Part shown: one piece after another, positions 35,511-47,208 of the stretch
How the letters are laid out: each line of letters starts with the position of its first letter
Numbering within the stretch: the first letter of the stretch is position 1
Source: Cucumis sativus
Lineage: Eukaryota; Streptophyta; Magnoliopsida; Cucurbitales; Cucurbitaceae
DNA: 64,000 nt
Assembly: GCF_000004075.3 (NCBI RefSeq)
Contig: NC_026661.2
Location: 20,612,307 to 20,676,306, forward strand
Direction of reading: 5' to 3'
The notes under the pieces: generated by a model
What the model was told of the DNA's origin: nothing
Databases searched by the model: none
The model's input: the letters and a program-made list of their open reading frames with translations, nothing else
Made by a program: the position numbers and the translations under genes

Positions 35511-38053
35511 ATGAACATTCACCAATCTCCCTCTCACAGTTCCGGCAAAATCTCCCCTGGTCCTCAATTCCCTGATAATAATTCCGACCAATCTTACTGG
35601 TTCGACGATTCCACCATCCTCGACATCGATTACTTCGTCAAAACCCTAGCCGGAATCAAAGCCAAAGGCGTACGTAGCGATTTAATCGGCTCTGTCATTA
35701 CACATTACGCTTCAAAATGGCTTCCAGATCTCTCCGATGAAGCACTCAACAATCATCATCAACGGAATAATAATAATAATGGTGGTGGTGTTAATTTGAT
35801 GAACAATAGTTTTCAGGAATCGCCAGAGAGTGTGACGAATTCATGGATGAAGAAGAGGTTCTTTGTTGAGACGTTGGTTGGAGTTTTGCCACCGGAGAGG
35901 GATTTGATTCCGTGTAATTTTCTGTTGAGGTTACTTCGGACGGCGAATATGGTGGGAGTGGAGGCGCCGTACAAGGCGGAGTTGGAGAAGAGGATAACAT
36001 GGCAATTGGATCAAGCGTCGTTAAAGGAAGTGATGATACCGTCGTTTAGCCACACGTGTGGAACGGTTTTAGATGTGGAGTTAGTGATTAGGCTTGTGAA
36101 GAGGTTTGTGAGCTTGGAAGACGGCGGGGGAGTTAGGAGTGGCGCCGCATTGGTTAAGGTGGCGAAATTGGTGGATTGTTATCTTGCGGAGGCGGCGATG
36201 GATTCTAATTTGGGATTGACGGAGTTTGTGGAGCTGGCGGGTGCGTTGCCGAACCATGCTCGAGCCTCCGACGATGGACTTTACAGAGCCATTGATACTT
36301 ATCTCAAAGTAACCATTCTTTCTCTCTTCTCTTTTTGCATGCTCTTTTCATTTTTGCATGTGGTCCTTTCCTTTCTCTTCTCTTTTCTTTTTCGTCCTTT
36401 TTCAATCACAATATTACCAAAACTTGAAACCTTTAAGTTCTTTTTTTCTTCCAATATCAATTTCTCAATCACATTATTTATTATTTTTTTTAGTGTTTGA
36501 AGTATTGATAAAGATTTTGTTAAACACACTAATTCTAGATTTTTTTTTACTAAACAAAAAAAAGTACTATAACAATTTTGTTCTTTTTTTTTTTGTGGGA
36601 AATAAATTATCCAAAATAGATAGCTTTCTTAAATTATTTTTCATTATTTTCAATGAATGAAACCCTTTTATTTGAAACATGGTTTAGGAAAATCATACAA
36701 GTTATCCATTTAAAGATTTTAAAAAGTAATTAAGGTTTAATTGTGAGTTTACCTCTTTTTATTCATTTAATCACTAAACTTTTAAATTAACTAAATATAT
36801 TGAAATGGAACAAACTAAATAGGAACTTAATTGGGACATAAAATATGATTATAAAAAGTTATAGATTTAGAATAAAAGTGGTTGAAAGAGAAAAAGAGAA
36901 GGGTTATGTAATAGAAAGTTGAGGAGGGTGAAGGAAGGGAGGATGTTGGGTTCCACTTTCCACACATTTGAAGTTTTCTCTTCCTCTCATTAATCATTGG
37001 TCTCTCCATATGACTTCACTGCCCATTCTCAGATTCCGCCTAAAAGAGACAACCTAAAAAGTTCATTTCTTTATTTCCCCTCAAACCTCACGTGCCCTAA
37101 GATTCCAACCTACCATTTTCAACTTCATATTATTCCTTCCTATCAATATATTTCATCCAATTACTCTACTTATAATCACATCACTTACCAAAATATTAAC
37201 ACCCTTCAATGGATATAACAACCCTGTCCAACAAATGGCTGTCAACTAACCATTGTCTTCAAAGCAATTTCTATCCGACCTTAGTGATAAATCGTTTCTT
37301 GTTAGTTAATTAGTTGTTCTCTCCAATGCTAACTCAATATCTTCTTTAGATGTGCATTCGGCAAAAAAGAATTGAAATTAATAGTTATAGTAAAAAATGT
37401 TTAATTTATATGTGTTAATTAAACAACTAGTAATGAATAATAATACACATTATGGGGGGCTGTGGTTTTAGGCACATCCAAATGTATCAAAACAAGAAAG
37501 AAAGAGTATATGCAAACTAATGGACAGTCGGAAGCTCTCAACAGAAGCCTCACTCCACGCAGCTCAAAACGAGCGTCTCCCAGTTCGAGCAGTAATCCAA
37601 GTCCTTTTCTCGGAGCAGACTAAACTCAACTACCGTCATCTTGATTGGAGTGGCTCGATCGGTGGGGGAGGAGGACGTAGCCCCTCCGCTGCCCTCGACC
37701 ACCTACCAACAAGGTGCCAGTCGAAGAGAGAAATCACAGCCCAACAGATGGAAATCAAGAGGCTAAAAGACACCGTTGTGAGGCTGCAAAATCAATGCAA
37801 TTTAATGCAAGCCCAAATGGAGAGGCTGTCCGAGAAGAAGAGATCAGGGAGTTTTTTCAAATGGAGGAAATTTGGTTTTAAGAATTATGTTGGGGATTTG
37901 GAGAAGGTTGATGACGGCGGAGGTGGAGGCGGAGGTGGTGGAGGTGGAGAAATGGAGGAGGAAGGTTTTGGGAGGCAGACGCCGGTGGACATTAAAACAA
38001 AGTTGGTGAAACGTAGGACGCCAACTAAGACATGGAGGAAATCTGTGTCTTGA
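35511..38053 (+). CDS. NPH3-domain protein lacking BTB (At1g52770/At3g15570 type)
   Basis: Two exons, 35511-36308 and 37472-38053, join in phase 0 to give 459 residues. The NPH3 domain starts almost at once: [108 protein letters not shown], then [18 protein letters not shown] and [21 protein letters not shown] coiled coil ([19 protein letters not shown]) and a Gly-rich, basic tail follow. The length agrees with the roughly 450-residue Arabidopsis members that, as I recall, also lack the N-terminal BTB domain found in NPH3 and RPT2, so it probably cannot serve as a CUL3 substrate adaptor alone. The frame is open upstream to 35400, but MNIHQS matches the family start. Confidence 0.9.
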
Positions 38054-39242
38054 AATGTATGTTTTCTTTTCATCTAATTATGTATCTAATCATTATTATT
38101 TATTTCTAATCTAACTTTGTCTTTCTCTTTTTATGCATTATTATTATTTCTTTAATGTAAAATTGCTTCATGTCTTCATTCTAATTCCATATATTAGCTT
38201 TCTCCAAATATATAATAGCAATATTTTCACCTTTTTTCTAATTCATTTAGGAAAATTTAATTGATTATACTTTTTTTTTTTTGTTTACTTTACTCATCAT
38301 TAGTGGTGTAATTTTGACATTCTCATGCCTAGTTTAAAGTTTTGTTTACAAATAAAATGCAGACTCCAAATATTCCATAATTTCTTTTTGTATATTTGTA
38401 AGTTCAGATTATAGCTTACACGAAATAACTCGTTTGATCCTACAACATTTAGATGTGAATATAACTTTAAGAAATTAATTCCTAAGTAGGTGACCACGTG
38501 AATTTTAGTTACTCTACAATTAAAAAGAAAATTTAACTACAAAATTACATAGATTTTGAATTTTAAGGATTTTATCATTTGATTTTTTTTTTCAACGTTC
38601 AAAATTATAAATTTAGTCTCCAATATTTTAAAACTCACATGTTTAGATGACAAATTTGAAAACAGAGGTTTTATGAATATAAAATAAAAATTTACCAAAA
38701 TTTACCAGATACGAAACTAAAGAGAAAGTTAACAACTTAAAAAGAAACTCAAAATTGAAAGATTAAACATAAAGTTTAACCAAATACTAAAAAAAATGAT
38801 AAAAAGATGATATATTTATATACATGAAAGGTGAAATGAAAAGCAGCATAGAAATATAATTAGAATTTATTTTTATTATTGTTTGAAAACTTAGGTATAT
38901 GTAAATAGATTATTTCTAACATGCATTTGAATGAGGATTATCAAAAGTAACAATAAAAGGGCGAGGAAAAGATATTTGTCAATTAGATGAAATTTCCATT
39001 TCTTCCGTTGGAGATATTTTAGAACACAAGGTTTGGAGTTAGATAAAGCTTAAGCTTGCAATCAATAATCAATGGCAGTCGGAGTTGGAATCAAATCACC
39101 AAAATTCTCTCTTTAATCATCAATGGGTTCAATATTCGAAGTACCGTTATCCACTACGAAGGCACAAAATTCCCTCTTTTTTAACTGTTAAACCCCCTCT
39201 CAAATGCAAAACCCCCGACAACAATGCTCTGTATCTTCACCC
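38054..39242. other. Intergenic AT-rich DNA
   Basis: 3' UTR of the NPH3-domain gene, AT-rich spacer with a TTTAGTCTCCAAT stretch near 38615 recalling the TTTAGTCCCT repeat, then the short 5' region of the PPR gene. No gene is seen. Confidence 0.45.
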
Positions 39243-41879
39243 ATGGCGGTTTTTGCTCAATCCTCTCATCTTCTTACCTATCTTGACCGTTCCAACCCAC
39301 AAGTCCCCAACAACCACAACCCGAAAACCTTATCTTTCTCCAAAAATCTGCAAACCCACAAGCATACGCTAAGAAAAACTCAAGAAATTTCAGTTGTTGG
39401 CGCCGCGGTGTCTCATTCGGCCATCGACCAAACCCAGAACTTAGAATTACGAGAACTATGTCTTCAGGGGAATTTAGAACAAGCGATGAAACGTCTGGAA
39501 TCGATGCTAGAGCTCCGGATTGAGGTGGAAGAAGATGCTTACATTGCTTTGTTGAGGCTGTGTGAATGGAGAAGGGCGCCCGATGAAGGGTCTCGAGTCT
39601 ACGAACTTGTTTCGAGTTCCAAATCTTGTTTGTGCGTTCGGCTTGGTAATGCTTTGTTGAGCATGTTTGTCAGGTTTGGCAATTTACTTGATGCATGGTA
39701 TGTGTTTGGTAAAATGTCTGAGAGAGATGTGTTTTCTTGGAATGTATTGGTGGGTGGGTATGCTAAAGCGGGGTGTTTTGATGAGGCTTTGAATTTGTAT
39801 CATAGAATGTTGTGGGCTGAAATTAGACCTAATGTATATACCTTTCCCTCTGTTTTGAAAACTTGTGCTGGTGTTTCTGATATAGCTAGAGGCAAGGAGA
39901 TTCATGCGCATGTCATAAGATTTGGATTTGAGTCGGATGTAGATGTGGGCAATGCTTTAATCACTATGTATGTGAAATGCGGTGACATAAGTAATGCAAG
40001 GATGCTGTTTGATAAAATGCCAAAGAGAGATCGAATTTCGTGGAATGCAATGATTTCGGGTTACTTTGAAAATGGAGGGGGATTGGAAGGATTAGAATTG
40101 TTTTCCATGATGCGTGAGCTTTCAGTTGATCCGGATTTGATAACTATGACTACTGTAGCATCTGCATGCGAGCTTCTTGATAACGAGAGATTAGGGAGAG
40201 GAGTCCATGGTTATGTAGTTAAATCAGAGTTTGGAGGTGATATTTCAATGAATAATTCTTTGATTCAAATGTATTCAAGTCTTGGGCGTTTGGAGGAAGC
40301 AGAGACAGTTTTTTCACGAATGGAGTCGAAAGACGTTGTATCGTGGACAGCAATGATAGCAAGTCTTGTCAGTCACAAGCTACCTTTTAAGGCTGTGGAA
40401 ACTTATAAAATGATGGAGTTAGAGGGCATACTGCCGGATGAGATCACTTTAGTTAGTGTGTTATCTGCTTGTGCTTGTATAGGCCATTTGGATTTAGGTA
40501 TAAGGCTTCATGAGATTGCCATTAAGACTGGCCTTGTATCACATGTCATAGTCTCAAATTCTCTTATCGATATGTACTCAAAGTGTAAATGCGTTGACAA
40601 TGCCTTGGAAGTATTCCGCAATATCTCAGGAAAGAATGTCGTATCTTGGACATCACTTATCCTTGGGTTACGGATTAACAATAGAAGTTTTGAGGCCCTG
40701 TTATTCTTCCGTCAGATGAAGGAATCAATGAAACCAAATTCTGTAACTCTGATTTCGGTCCTATCGGCATGTGCTAGAATAGGAGCTCTAATGCGTGGTA
40801 AAGAGATTCATGCACATGCACTACGTACTGGTGTTGGGTTTGATGGCTTTTTACCAAATGCTATTCTAGACATGTATGTAAGATGTGGGAGGAAGGTGCC
40901 TGCACTAAACCAATTTAACTCTCAAAAGAAAGATGTCACGGCGTGGAATATACTGCTTACTGGTTATGCCCAGCAGGGACAAGCCAAGCTGGCTGTTGAG
41001 CTATTCGACAAGATGCTTGAATTAGAGATACATCCAGATGAGATTACCTTTATTTCTCTATTATGTGCTTGCAGCAAGTCAGGTATGGTTACGGAAGGGT
41101 TGGAGTACTTCAATATAATGAAAAACAAGTATAATCTGACTCCTAACCTGAAACATTACGCATGTGTGGTTGATATACTCGGCCGTGCTGGGCAATTAGA
41201 CGATGCTTATGATTTTATACAGGACATGCCAATTAGGCCGGATGCAGCCATATGGGGAGCCTTGTTAAATGCTTGCAGAATTCACAGAAATGTTGAGCTT
41301 GGAGAAATTGCAGCGAAACGTGTATTTGAAAAGGACAATAAAAGTGTTGGGTATTATATCCTTCTCTGCAATCTCTATGCTGGATGCGGTAACTGGGACA
41401 AGGTTTCAAAGGTTAGATCACTGATGAGAGAGAGAGGACTATCCGCAGATCCTGGTTGCAGTTGGGTGGAAATAAAGGGAAAAGTTCACGCTTTCCTCAG
41501 CGGTGATAATTCTCATTCTCAGTCAAAGGAAATTAATGGGGTTCTGGATGGATTTTGTAGCAAGATGAAGGAAAATGGTTTCGGCAATTTGAAGAGCAGT
41601 TTCACGAGTGAGATTGAATCCTCCAGAGCTGACATTTTTTGTGGGCACAGTGAAAGGCAGGCCATTGCGTTTGGGCTGATCAATACTGCCCCGGGGATGC
41701 CTATTTGGGTGACAAAAAACCTGTATATGTGCCATAGCTGTCACAACATGGTAAAGTTCATCTCAACAATAGTACGTAGAGAAATATCGGTCAGGGACGT
41801 TGAGGAGTATCACCATTTCAAGGATGGAGTCTGCTCATGTGGGGATGAGGGATATTGGGGAAAACCTGATATAGGATGA
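39243..41879 (+). CDS. ECB2: PPR protein, PLS class with E and DYW domains (ECB2/VAC1-like)
   Basis: A single intronless frame of 878 residues. I start at [11 protein letters not shown] (39243, context ACCCATGG), which aligns with the remembered Arabidopsis ECB2 start; another ATG at 39204 adds 13 residues. A Ser/Thr/Asn-rich leader fits a chloroplast transit peptide. PPR repeats follow ([60 protein letters not shown]), then E motifs, then a DYW deaminase domain with the zinc-binding [13 protein letters not shown] and [12 protein letters not shown]. Near-identity to ECB2 (At1g15510), needed for C-to-U editing of accD and ndhF transcripts and early chloroplast development, is my assignment from memory. 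Odd point: the C-terminus reads [15 protein letters not shown] instead of ending CSCGDYW. Confidence 0.9.
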   Translation: MAVFAQSSHLLTYLDRSNPQVPNNHNPKTLSFSKNLQTHKHTLRKTQEISVVGAAVSHSAIDQTQNLELRELCLQGNLEQAMKRLESMLELRIEVEEDAYIALLRLCEWRRAPDEGSRVYELVSSSKSCLCVRLGNALLSMFVRFGNLLDAWYVFGKMSERDVFSWNVLVGGYAKAGCFDEALNLYHRMLWAEIRPNVYTFPSVLKTCAGVSDIARGKEIHAHVIRFGFESDVDVGNALITMYVKCGDISNARMLFDKMPKRDRISWNAMISGYFENGGGLEGLELFSMMRELSVDPDLITMTTVASACELLDNERLGRGVHGYVVKSEFGGDISMNNSLIQMYSSLGRLEEAETVFSRMESKDVVSWTAMIASLVSHKLPFKAVETYKMMELEGILPDEITLVSVLSACACIGHLDLGIRLHEIAIKTGLVSHVIVSNSLIDMYSKCKCVDNALEVFRNISGKNVVSWTSLILGLRINNRSFEALLFFRQMKESMKPNSVTLISVLSACARIGALMRGKEIHAHALRTGVGFDGFLPNAILDMYVRCGRKVPALNQFNSQKKDVTAWNILLTGYAQQGQAKLAVELFDKMLELEIHPDEITFISLLCACSKSGMVTEGLEYFNIMKNKYNLTPNLKHYACVVDILGRAGQLDDAYDFIQDMPIRPDAAIWGALLNACRIHRNVELGEIAAKRVFEKDNKSVGYYILLCNLYAGCGNWDKVSKVRSLMRERGLSADPGCSWVEIKGKVHAFLSGDNSHSQSKEINGVLDGFCSKMKENGFGNLKSSFTSEIESSRADIFCGHSERQAIAFGLINTAPGMPIWVTKNLYMCHSCHNMVKFISTIVRREISVRDVEEYHHFKDGVCSCGDEGYWGKPDIG

Positions 41880-43245
41880 AACTACTTAATTTTCGGAATT
41901 CTACATAATCTTAGTCATCTATGGCAACACTGAACAGCATACGGTCACTTCCCGGTTGTTTGGACAATGTACGAAAGGTCGAAAACGAGGTAAGACAAAA
42001 AATGAAATTCCAGTGGAATCAACAAAATATTGGCAACTTAACTGCCATGCCAAACTTGAGGAAGCCAGTTTGGTTGTCTCTGATGGCTGAAAAGATATGC
42101 GCGGTGCTGCCATGGAACTTTGTTGAGGTAAGCTTTATGAAGGAAATGTGCAAATGGATTTGATGTAATAACTTTGGTAAATCATATACAAAATTCGCCC
42201 ATTAGAGTAACACATTGAAGTATTCATGTCAATACTTGATAAATTACAGAATGAAAATACTCATTTGCCATAGCTCTTCCCTTTTCTTATGTGCTTTTTC
42301 AGAATGAAAACTAGTTTGGATGTAATGTAATTAAAAATTTTAGGTTGAAATACAATTTTGATCTCTGTAATACAATTTTAGTTCCAATAGTTTCGATAAA
42401 TTTTAATGTTAGTTTCCACTATTGATTTTTTTTGTTTTTGTTATTTAAAGGCATTTTTACCACAATTTTTGAAAACATGTTTCCATATTGTTTCTTTCTC
42501 ACTTGAAAAATAGTATTTATTATTCAAAAAGTTTGGTAAAAGCTAATAGTAGAGGGACTAAATTTAGAAGCACGGGGAATCAAAATCATATTCGAACTAA
42601 ATTTTAGAATATGATAGATGAATAAAGGATTCTAAATATTGTATTTATCGACCTTTAAATAAATTGTTAAAATATAACAAACTTTTAAATTGAAATCTAA
42701 TGAGTCTCTTCTTGACATCAAATAGGTAGGTTGGATGGGTGACACACGAATATAAAAAAATCTAATTGATCTAGATATACATGAGATAAAGTCATATTCC
42801 ATATTCTATTTGACATCATAGATATTATTTTAGTTCCATGTTAGATATTATTGGAGAGAGGAAATTTCACATCAAAGAACAATAAAATAGAATGGAACCA
42901 CATTGAATATTTGAAAATGAAATGCCTCAAAGTAAAATATCTGTTTGTGAATTGTGATATCTTTATGGAACATTTCAAAAACTATATTAAGTATTTTACT
43001 CACTTATATATTTTCAATATTTCACATTCTAACACCATTATTATAATTTAATTTATATGCTTTCATATGTTAAGAAAAATGACATTCTCCCCCCTTATTT
43101 CCCATTCTTAAAGACTACAACTCATTGGTAGTTGAAACCTACAAACAAAATACAAAAAGGATCCATTCTTTACTGATCCCAATTTTGGACACTAAGCGTA
43201 TCGGCTTTTGCCACACGGAGGTTAGTCACCGGCCGATTTCCAACT
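41880..43245. other. Intergenic region between PPR and molybdate transporter genes
   Basis: 41880-42170 is less AT-rich and probably 3' UTR; an 80-codon open frame there (41921) matches nothing I know. A repeat-like element follows at 42335-42608, then the transporter promoter. No other gene. Confidence 0.45.
42335..42608. repeat. MITE-like element with TTTAGTCCCT-type arms
   Basis: The left end AAAATTTTAGGTTGAAATAC and following AATTTTAGTTCCAATAG have inverted counterparts at the right end (GGGACTAAATTTAGAAG, then ATTCGAACTAAATTTTAG). The arms are imperfect and the middle is unique. The motif class is a frequent cucurbit repeat as I recall. No coding capacity. Confidence 0.5.
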
Positions 43246-44658
43246 ATGGAGGAGCCCGCTTCCGATCATTCCACCATCAGAAACCGGTGGTTACGCCGTC
43301 TTCCGGCGACCCTCAGGCTCAAAACTTCCGTCTTCGCAGAGATATCAGGTGCCGTCGGCGACCTCGGCACTTACATTCCCATCGTTCTCACTCTCACTCT
43401 CGTTTCTCATCTTGATCTCGGAACAACTCTAATCTTCACTGCTCTTTACAACATTGTCACTGGTCTCCTTTTCGGCATTCCGATGCCAGTTCAGCCGATG
43501 AAATCCATTGCCGCCGTCGCCGTTGCCGAATCTACTCATCTCACTCTCCCTCAAATTGCTGCCGCAGGCCTGTCCACTGCTGCCGTTCTCCTATTCCTCG
43601 GTGCTACCGGTCTTATGTCTGTCCTTTACCGATATCTTCCGCTGCCGGTTGTCCGCGGTATTCAGCTCTCTCAGGGTCTCTCCTTCGCCTTCACTGCCAT
43701 TAAATACATTCGGTACAATCAAGATTTGGTCACCTCTAAAACCGGCGAACCTCGGTCCTGGCTTGGATTTGACGGCCTAGTAATTGCACTAATTTCTTGT
43801 CTGTTTCTAATTTTGACCACTGGAGCCGGCGATTCTTATAAGGAAGAACCGTCGTCTTCCGAACCGCTTAGGGGTTCTGAATCTCGTTCTGGCCGTCGAA
43901 TCAGAAGGTTACGAATCTTGTCTATGATTCCTGCTGCCCTGATTGTGTTCTTGTTTGGATTTTTGATCTGTTTTCTTCGTGATCTTTCCGTTTTGAAGTA
44001 CCTTAAATTTGGCCCTTCGAAATTGCACATTCTGAGAATCACGTGGGAAGATTGGAAAATAGGGTTTGTACGAGCTGCAATTCCCCAAATTCCTCTTTCA
44101 GTTTTGAACTCAGTGATTGCAGTTTGCAAACTGTCCGCTGATTTGTTTCCAGATCGTGAAGTCTCCGCAATGAATGTGTCTGTCAGTGTAGGGATAATGA
44201 ACTTCATCGGTTGCTGGTTCGGCGCAATGCCGGTCTGCCATGGCGCCGGTGGTCTCGCCGGGCAGTACCGATTCGGCGGAAGAAGTGGCGCTTCGGTGGT
44301 GTTTTTGGGGATTGGGAAATTGGTTTTAGGATTGGCGTTTGGGAATTCGTTTGCACAGGTTTTGAGTCAGTTCCCAATTGGAGTTCTTGGTGTTCTTCTT
44401 CTGTTTGCTGGGATTGAATTGGCTATGGCTTCCAAGGACATGAATAGTAAAGAAGAATCATTTGTAATGTTGGTTTGTGCTGCTGTTTCACTCACTGGGT
44501 CTAGTGCTGCTTTGGGTTTTGGTGTTGGAATTGTTCTGTTTCTGCTGTTGAAACTGAGAGAATTTGACTGTTCTTCTTCTTCTTCTTGTCTTGGGTTTCA
44601 ATGGATGAAGCCCAAATCTAATGCTGTAGAAGATGAAGCAACCCACTTTCTAGCTTGA
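43246..44658 (+). CDS. MOT2: Molybdate transporter, MOT family (SULTR5 group)
   Basis: Single intronless frame of 470 residues. Multiple hydrophobic helices and both signature motifs of MOT1-type molybdate transporters are present: MPVQPMKSIAAVAVAE (from residue 80) and MPVCHGAGGLAGQYRFGGR (from about 328). The N-terminal SVFAEISGAVGDLGTYIPI is also typical. The family lacks the STAS domain of true sulfate transporters, as here. It moves molybdate, needed for molybdenum cofactor. I prefer MOT2 (vacuolar, At1g80310) over MOT1 because the neighbouring genes match the At1g80280-80310 region; residues alone do not let me decide. A Ser-rich stretch followed by a charged tail ends the protein. Confidence 0.9.
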   Translation: MEEPASDHSTIRNRWLRRLPATLRLKTSVFAEISGAVGDLGTYIPIVLTLTLVSHLDLGTTLIFTALYNIVTGLLFGIPMPVQPMKSIAAVAVAESTHLTLPQIAAAGLSTAAVLLFLGATGLMSVLYRYLPLPVVRGIQLSQGLSFAFTAIKYIRYNQDLVTSKTGEPRSWLGFDGLVIALISCLFLILTTGAGDSYKEEPSSSEPLRGSESRSGRRIRRLRILSMIPAALIVFLFGFLICFLRDLSVLKYLKFGPSKLHILRITWEDWKIGFVRAAIPQIPLSVLNSVIAVCKLSADLFPDREVSAMNVSVSVGIMNFIGCWFGAMPVCHGAGGLAGQYRFGGRSGASVVFLGIGKLVLGLAFGNSFAQVLSQFPIGVLGVLLLFAGIELAMASKDMNSKEESFVMLVCAAVSLTGSSAALGFGVGIVLFLLLKLREFDCSSSSSCLGFQWMKPKSNAVEDEATHFLA

Positions 44659-46029
44659 AGAGGAAACAGAAGAAGAAGAAGAATGAACAATGAAGTGCTT
44701 TCTCCTTCCATTTTGATCCACTCTGGTAATGCTCTTTGGATGATAAGACCCTTCTCTTCACTGCAGTTTTGAGTATGTGTATATATATGTTTGTGTTGTG
44801 AATCTTTTCACAATTTTTTTTATTGTATGTGTTTGGGTCATAATGGGTTTCCATTTTTCCATAAAGAGGGAGAGGAAAAGAGTGGTTTTTAGAAATTTTC
44901 GATTAATGTAATCTAAGGTTGTTTACTTGTCAATAGATTCTGAAACCATGGCGACTAACTTTTGCAAAGGAAAGGTGTACGAGCTTTTTCCCAAGCAAGA
45001 ATTAAGACTATGGTGGATTTATTTCAGGTTCTCTTACCCTATCAATTTTGTTTCTAAACTTCCTGATATATGTTAGTCTTTGAACCTTGTAAATAGTGGT
45101 GGTTGTTAAGTATGTGCTCGATTATGTGGTACGATCTTCATTGCTTTATAGTTTCTTGATTTTTAATCTAATTGTATTCTAATATCTTTTAACTCTTCTT
45201 GATCTATAGCAAAGTATTTGATTGTCTTTAAATCACTACTTAGCATTCTAGTTAATATACATCAGTAAATAATTAAGATTCTGTTTGATTTTTTTTTTTA
45301 CCATCTTTTACTCTAGCTCATGTTTATTTTCCAACTAAACATTTGGATTCTTGGTATTTAAAACAAGTTTCGAGAAATTTTTGTTGTGTTGTCTAAATTA
45401 CTTTTAGTTTTAGGCTTCCTTATCAAAAAATAATTCAAAGCAAAAGTGATTTTTAATTTATGAGTTTCATTTTCGAAAGAAAAAAAATAAAAATCTAGAT
45501 AGTTGTTAGTTGATGCCATGAATGATTCAAGTAGTAAATTTGTAAATTAGGGAAAAATATTGTTTAAGTGATTGAGAGAAGAGTAAAAATAGCATAGAGT
45601 AATTGTGAGAGATTTCATATATAGATTTATTGAAGTATAGCTAATGCTTAAGCTTATAATGACCTCTCGTGAATTTATGAAACCACTAAGTGGTTACACT
45701 TCGGCTACTACAAATCTCTACTCGAAACAATAGTCGATGTCTCATCAACCTTGCTTTTTGCCAACTTTTGTTTATTATAAAAGTAGACTACTGCCCTAGT
45801 GTGGAGATCAAGTGACATTGTCAATAATGGATCTTTGACACCACTACTTGAGTCTCACATGATACTCTTAAGAAGCTCCTCAAGTGCACTCTAAACCATC
45901 GTTAGACTTCTTCATGAGTCATCTAAGCTCTCTTTAAGCTTCTCGTACGTTTTTTAAGCTACAAGCAAGCTCTAACATTTAAGCTTCTTTCAGGTCATAT
46001 GAACTACTATTAGCAATTAAATTCAAAAT
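44659..46029. other. Intergenic region
   Basis: 3' UTR of the transporter followed by AT-rich DNA. A less AT-rich segment at 45660-46000 has several AAGCTTCT/AAGCTCTC-like words, but no open frame or known repeat is recognised. Confidence 0.4.
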
Positions 46030-46198
46030 AATTAAATATATAACAACATTTCAAAAAATTTGTAAATATAACAAAATTTGTCAAATTCTATCACTGATAG
46101 ACTATGTTGTAAATATTGGTCTATCACAGCGATACAAGTCTATCAACGATAGTTTTGCTATATTTGTAATTTTTTTAAATGTTGTTGTATCCTTAATT
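46030..46198. repeat. 169-bp MITE with about 45-bp terminal inverted repeats (cucurbit TCTATCA type)
   Basis: The left end AATTAAATATATAACAACAT and the right end, read in reverse complement, AATTAAGGATACAACAACAT, continue matching through AAATATAACAAAA versus AAATATAGCAAAA. The core contains CTATCACTGATAGACT, GGTCTATCACAG and AGTCTATCAACGATAG. I recognise this as one of the commonest short repeats of cucumber and melon. Ends were placed by eye; a flanking target duplication was not established. Confidence 0.75.
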
Positions 46199-47180
46199 GT
46201 TCTTCTTTAAATGATCATCCATTACAATTACCCTTGAACCTAATTATACTCTCATGAGTCCACTAAACCCTACATGGATCATGACTCAATCCACTTGGAC
46301 TAATCATGTACCAACCCGATTTTTCATTTGCCAACTTGGGCCTCTATCTCTAATCATGGGCCTCTTATCTCTCAATTTCAACTAATATCAATAAATCCAT
46401 CTATAACCCTTCTCAAACAGAACCAATCTAAGTTAAATTTGACCAAATTATTACAAATACTTCTTTAGAACCATGTCCATAGCACATGTTTTTAAAAAAC
46501 AAAAATGGGCTGTCTAAGATTCTACGGAATCTTTAAGTTTCAATAATTAAGAAAATGGGTTGAACTAATCTTATTAGCCAAATTTAATTAACAATTAAAA
46601 ACCAAGAATACATACATACATACATACATATATAAAACCATGGGGGGATGGGGTCAGACAAAGCATCGGCTCAAGTCAATGGGTAGTGGAGAAGGTCGAC
46701 TGTCCCTCTCATACACTTACGTTGAAAATACCCATATTACCCCCAACTAAATAATCTCTAACATACCCGAAATACCCAAACCACCCTTCCCAATGCATTT
46801 CCTCTCTAAGTCTCCTACGTGGCTCATCATTTATTAGTGGGAAATAGAAAACATAATATTTCGCAACCTCCCAGTCAACAAAATTTGGAGTAAACTTCAA
46901 CTCCAAGATCCCAAACTTTAGTCAAGCCCATCTCTCGAAGTCTTTCACGGAGTTGATCCATTGCTTTCTCCACCATTTTCCCCGTCTTTTTTATTGCACA
47001 GCCTTAATTTTATATGGAACAGAGACAAGGGATCGATCACAACACACACTGAGGTTAGTAGTCCTTTAAACTCAATTTTGTTGGCTTCTCATGGTTCTGT
47101 TTCAGCGAAAGTTGCAACATTTGTGAGCTTATAGTTGAGAATCTTTTGAAGGGCTATCTGGGTTTCCGTTTCTGTGACTG
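46199..47180. other. Upstream region of the DUF2921 gene
   Basis: AT-rich spacer with a (CATA)n run at 46610-46632, then a promoter-like, less AT-rich stretch from about 46640. A GAG|GTTAGTAG near 47053 could be a 5' UTR splice donor. No separate gene is seen. Confidence 0.4.
46610..46632. repeat. (CATA)n microsatellite
   Basis: Five CATA units leading into TATATA. Confidence 0.85.
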
Positions 47181-47204
47181 ATGAACCCTGCGATTTGTAT
47201 TTAA
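47181..47204 (+). promoter_or_regulatory. Upstream ORF of 7 codons before DUF2921
   Basis: ATG AAC CCT GCG ATT TGT ATT TAA encodes MNPAICI and stops four bases before the main ATG at 47209. If this leader is exonic, ribosomes must scan past or reinitiate across a very short gap, which would lower translation. Confidence 0.5.
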
Positions 47205-47208
47205 AGTC

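Noticed and set aside
41921-42163. 80-codon open frame just after the PPR gene
   Set aside because: It has no recognisable homology, lies where the 3' UTR is expected, and has no promoter of its own.
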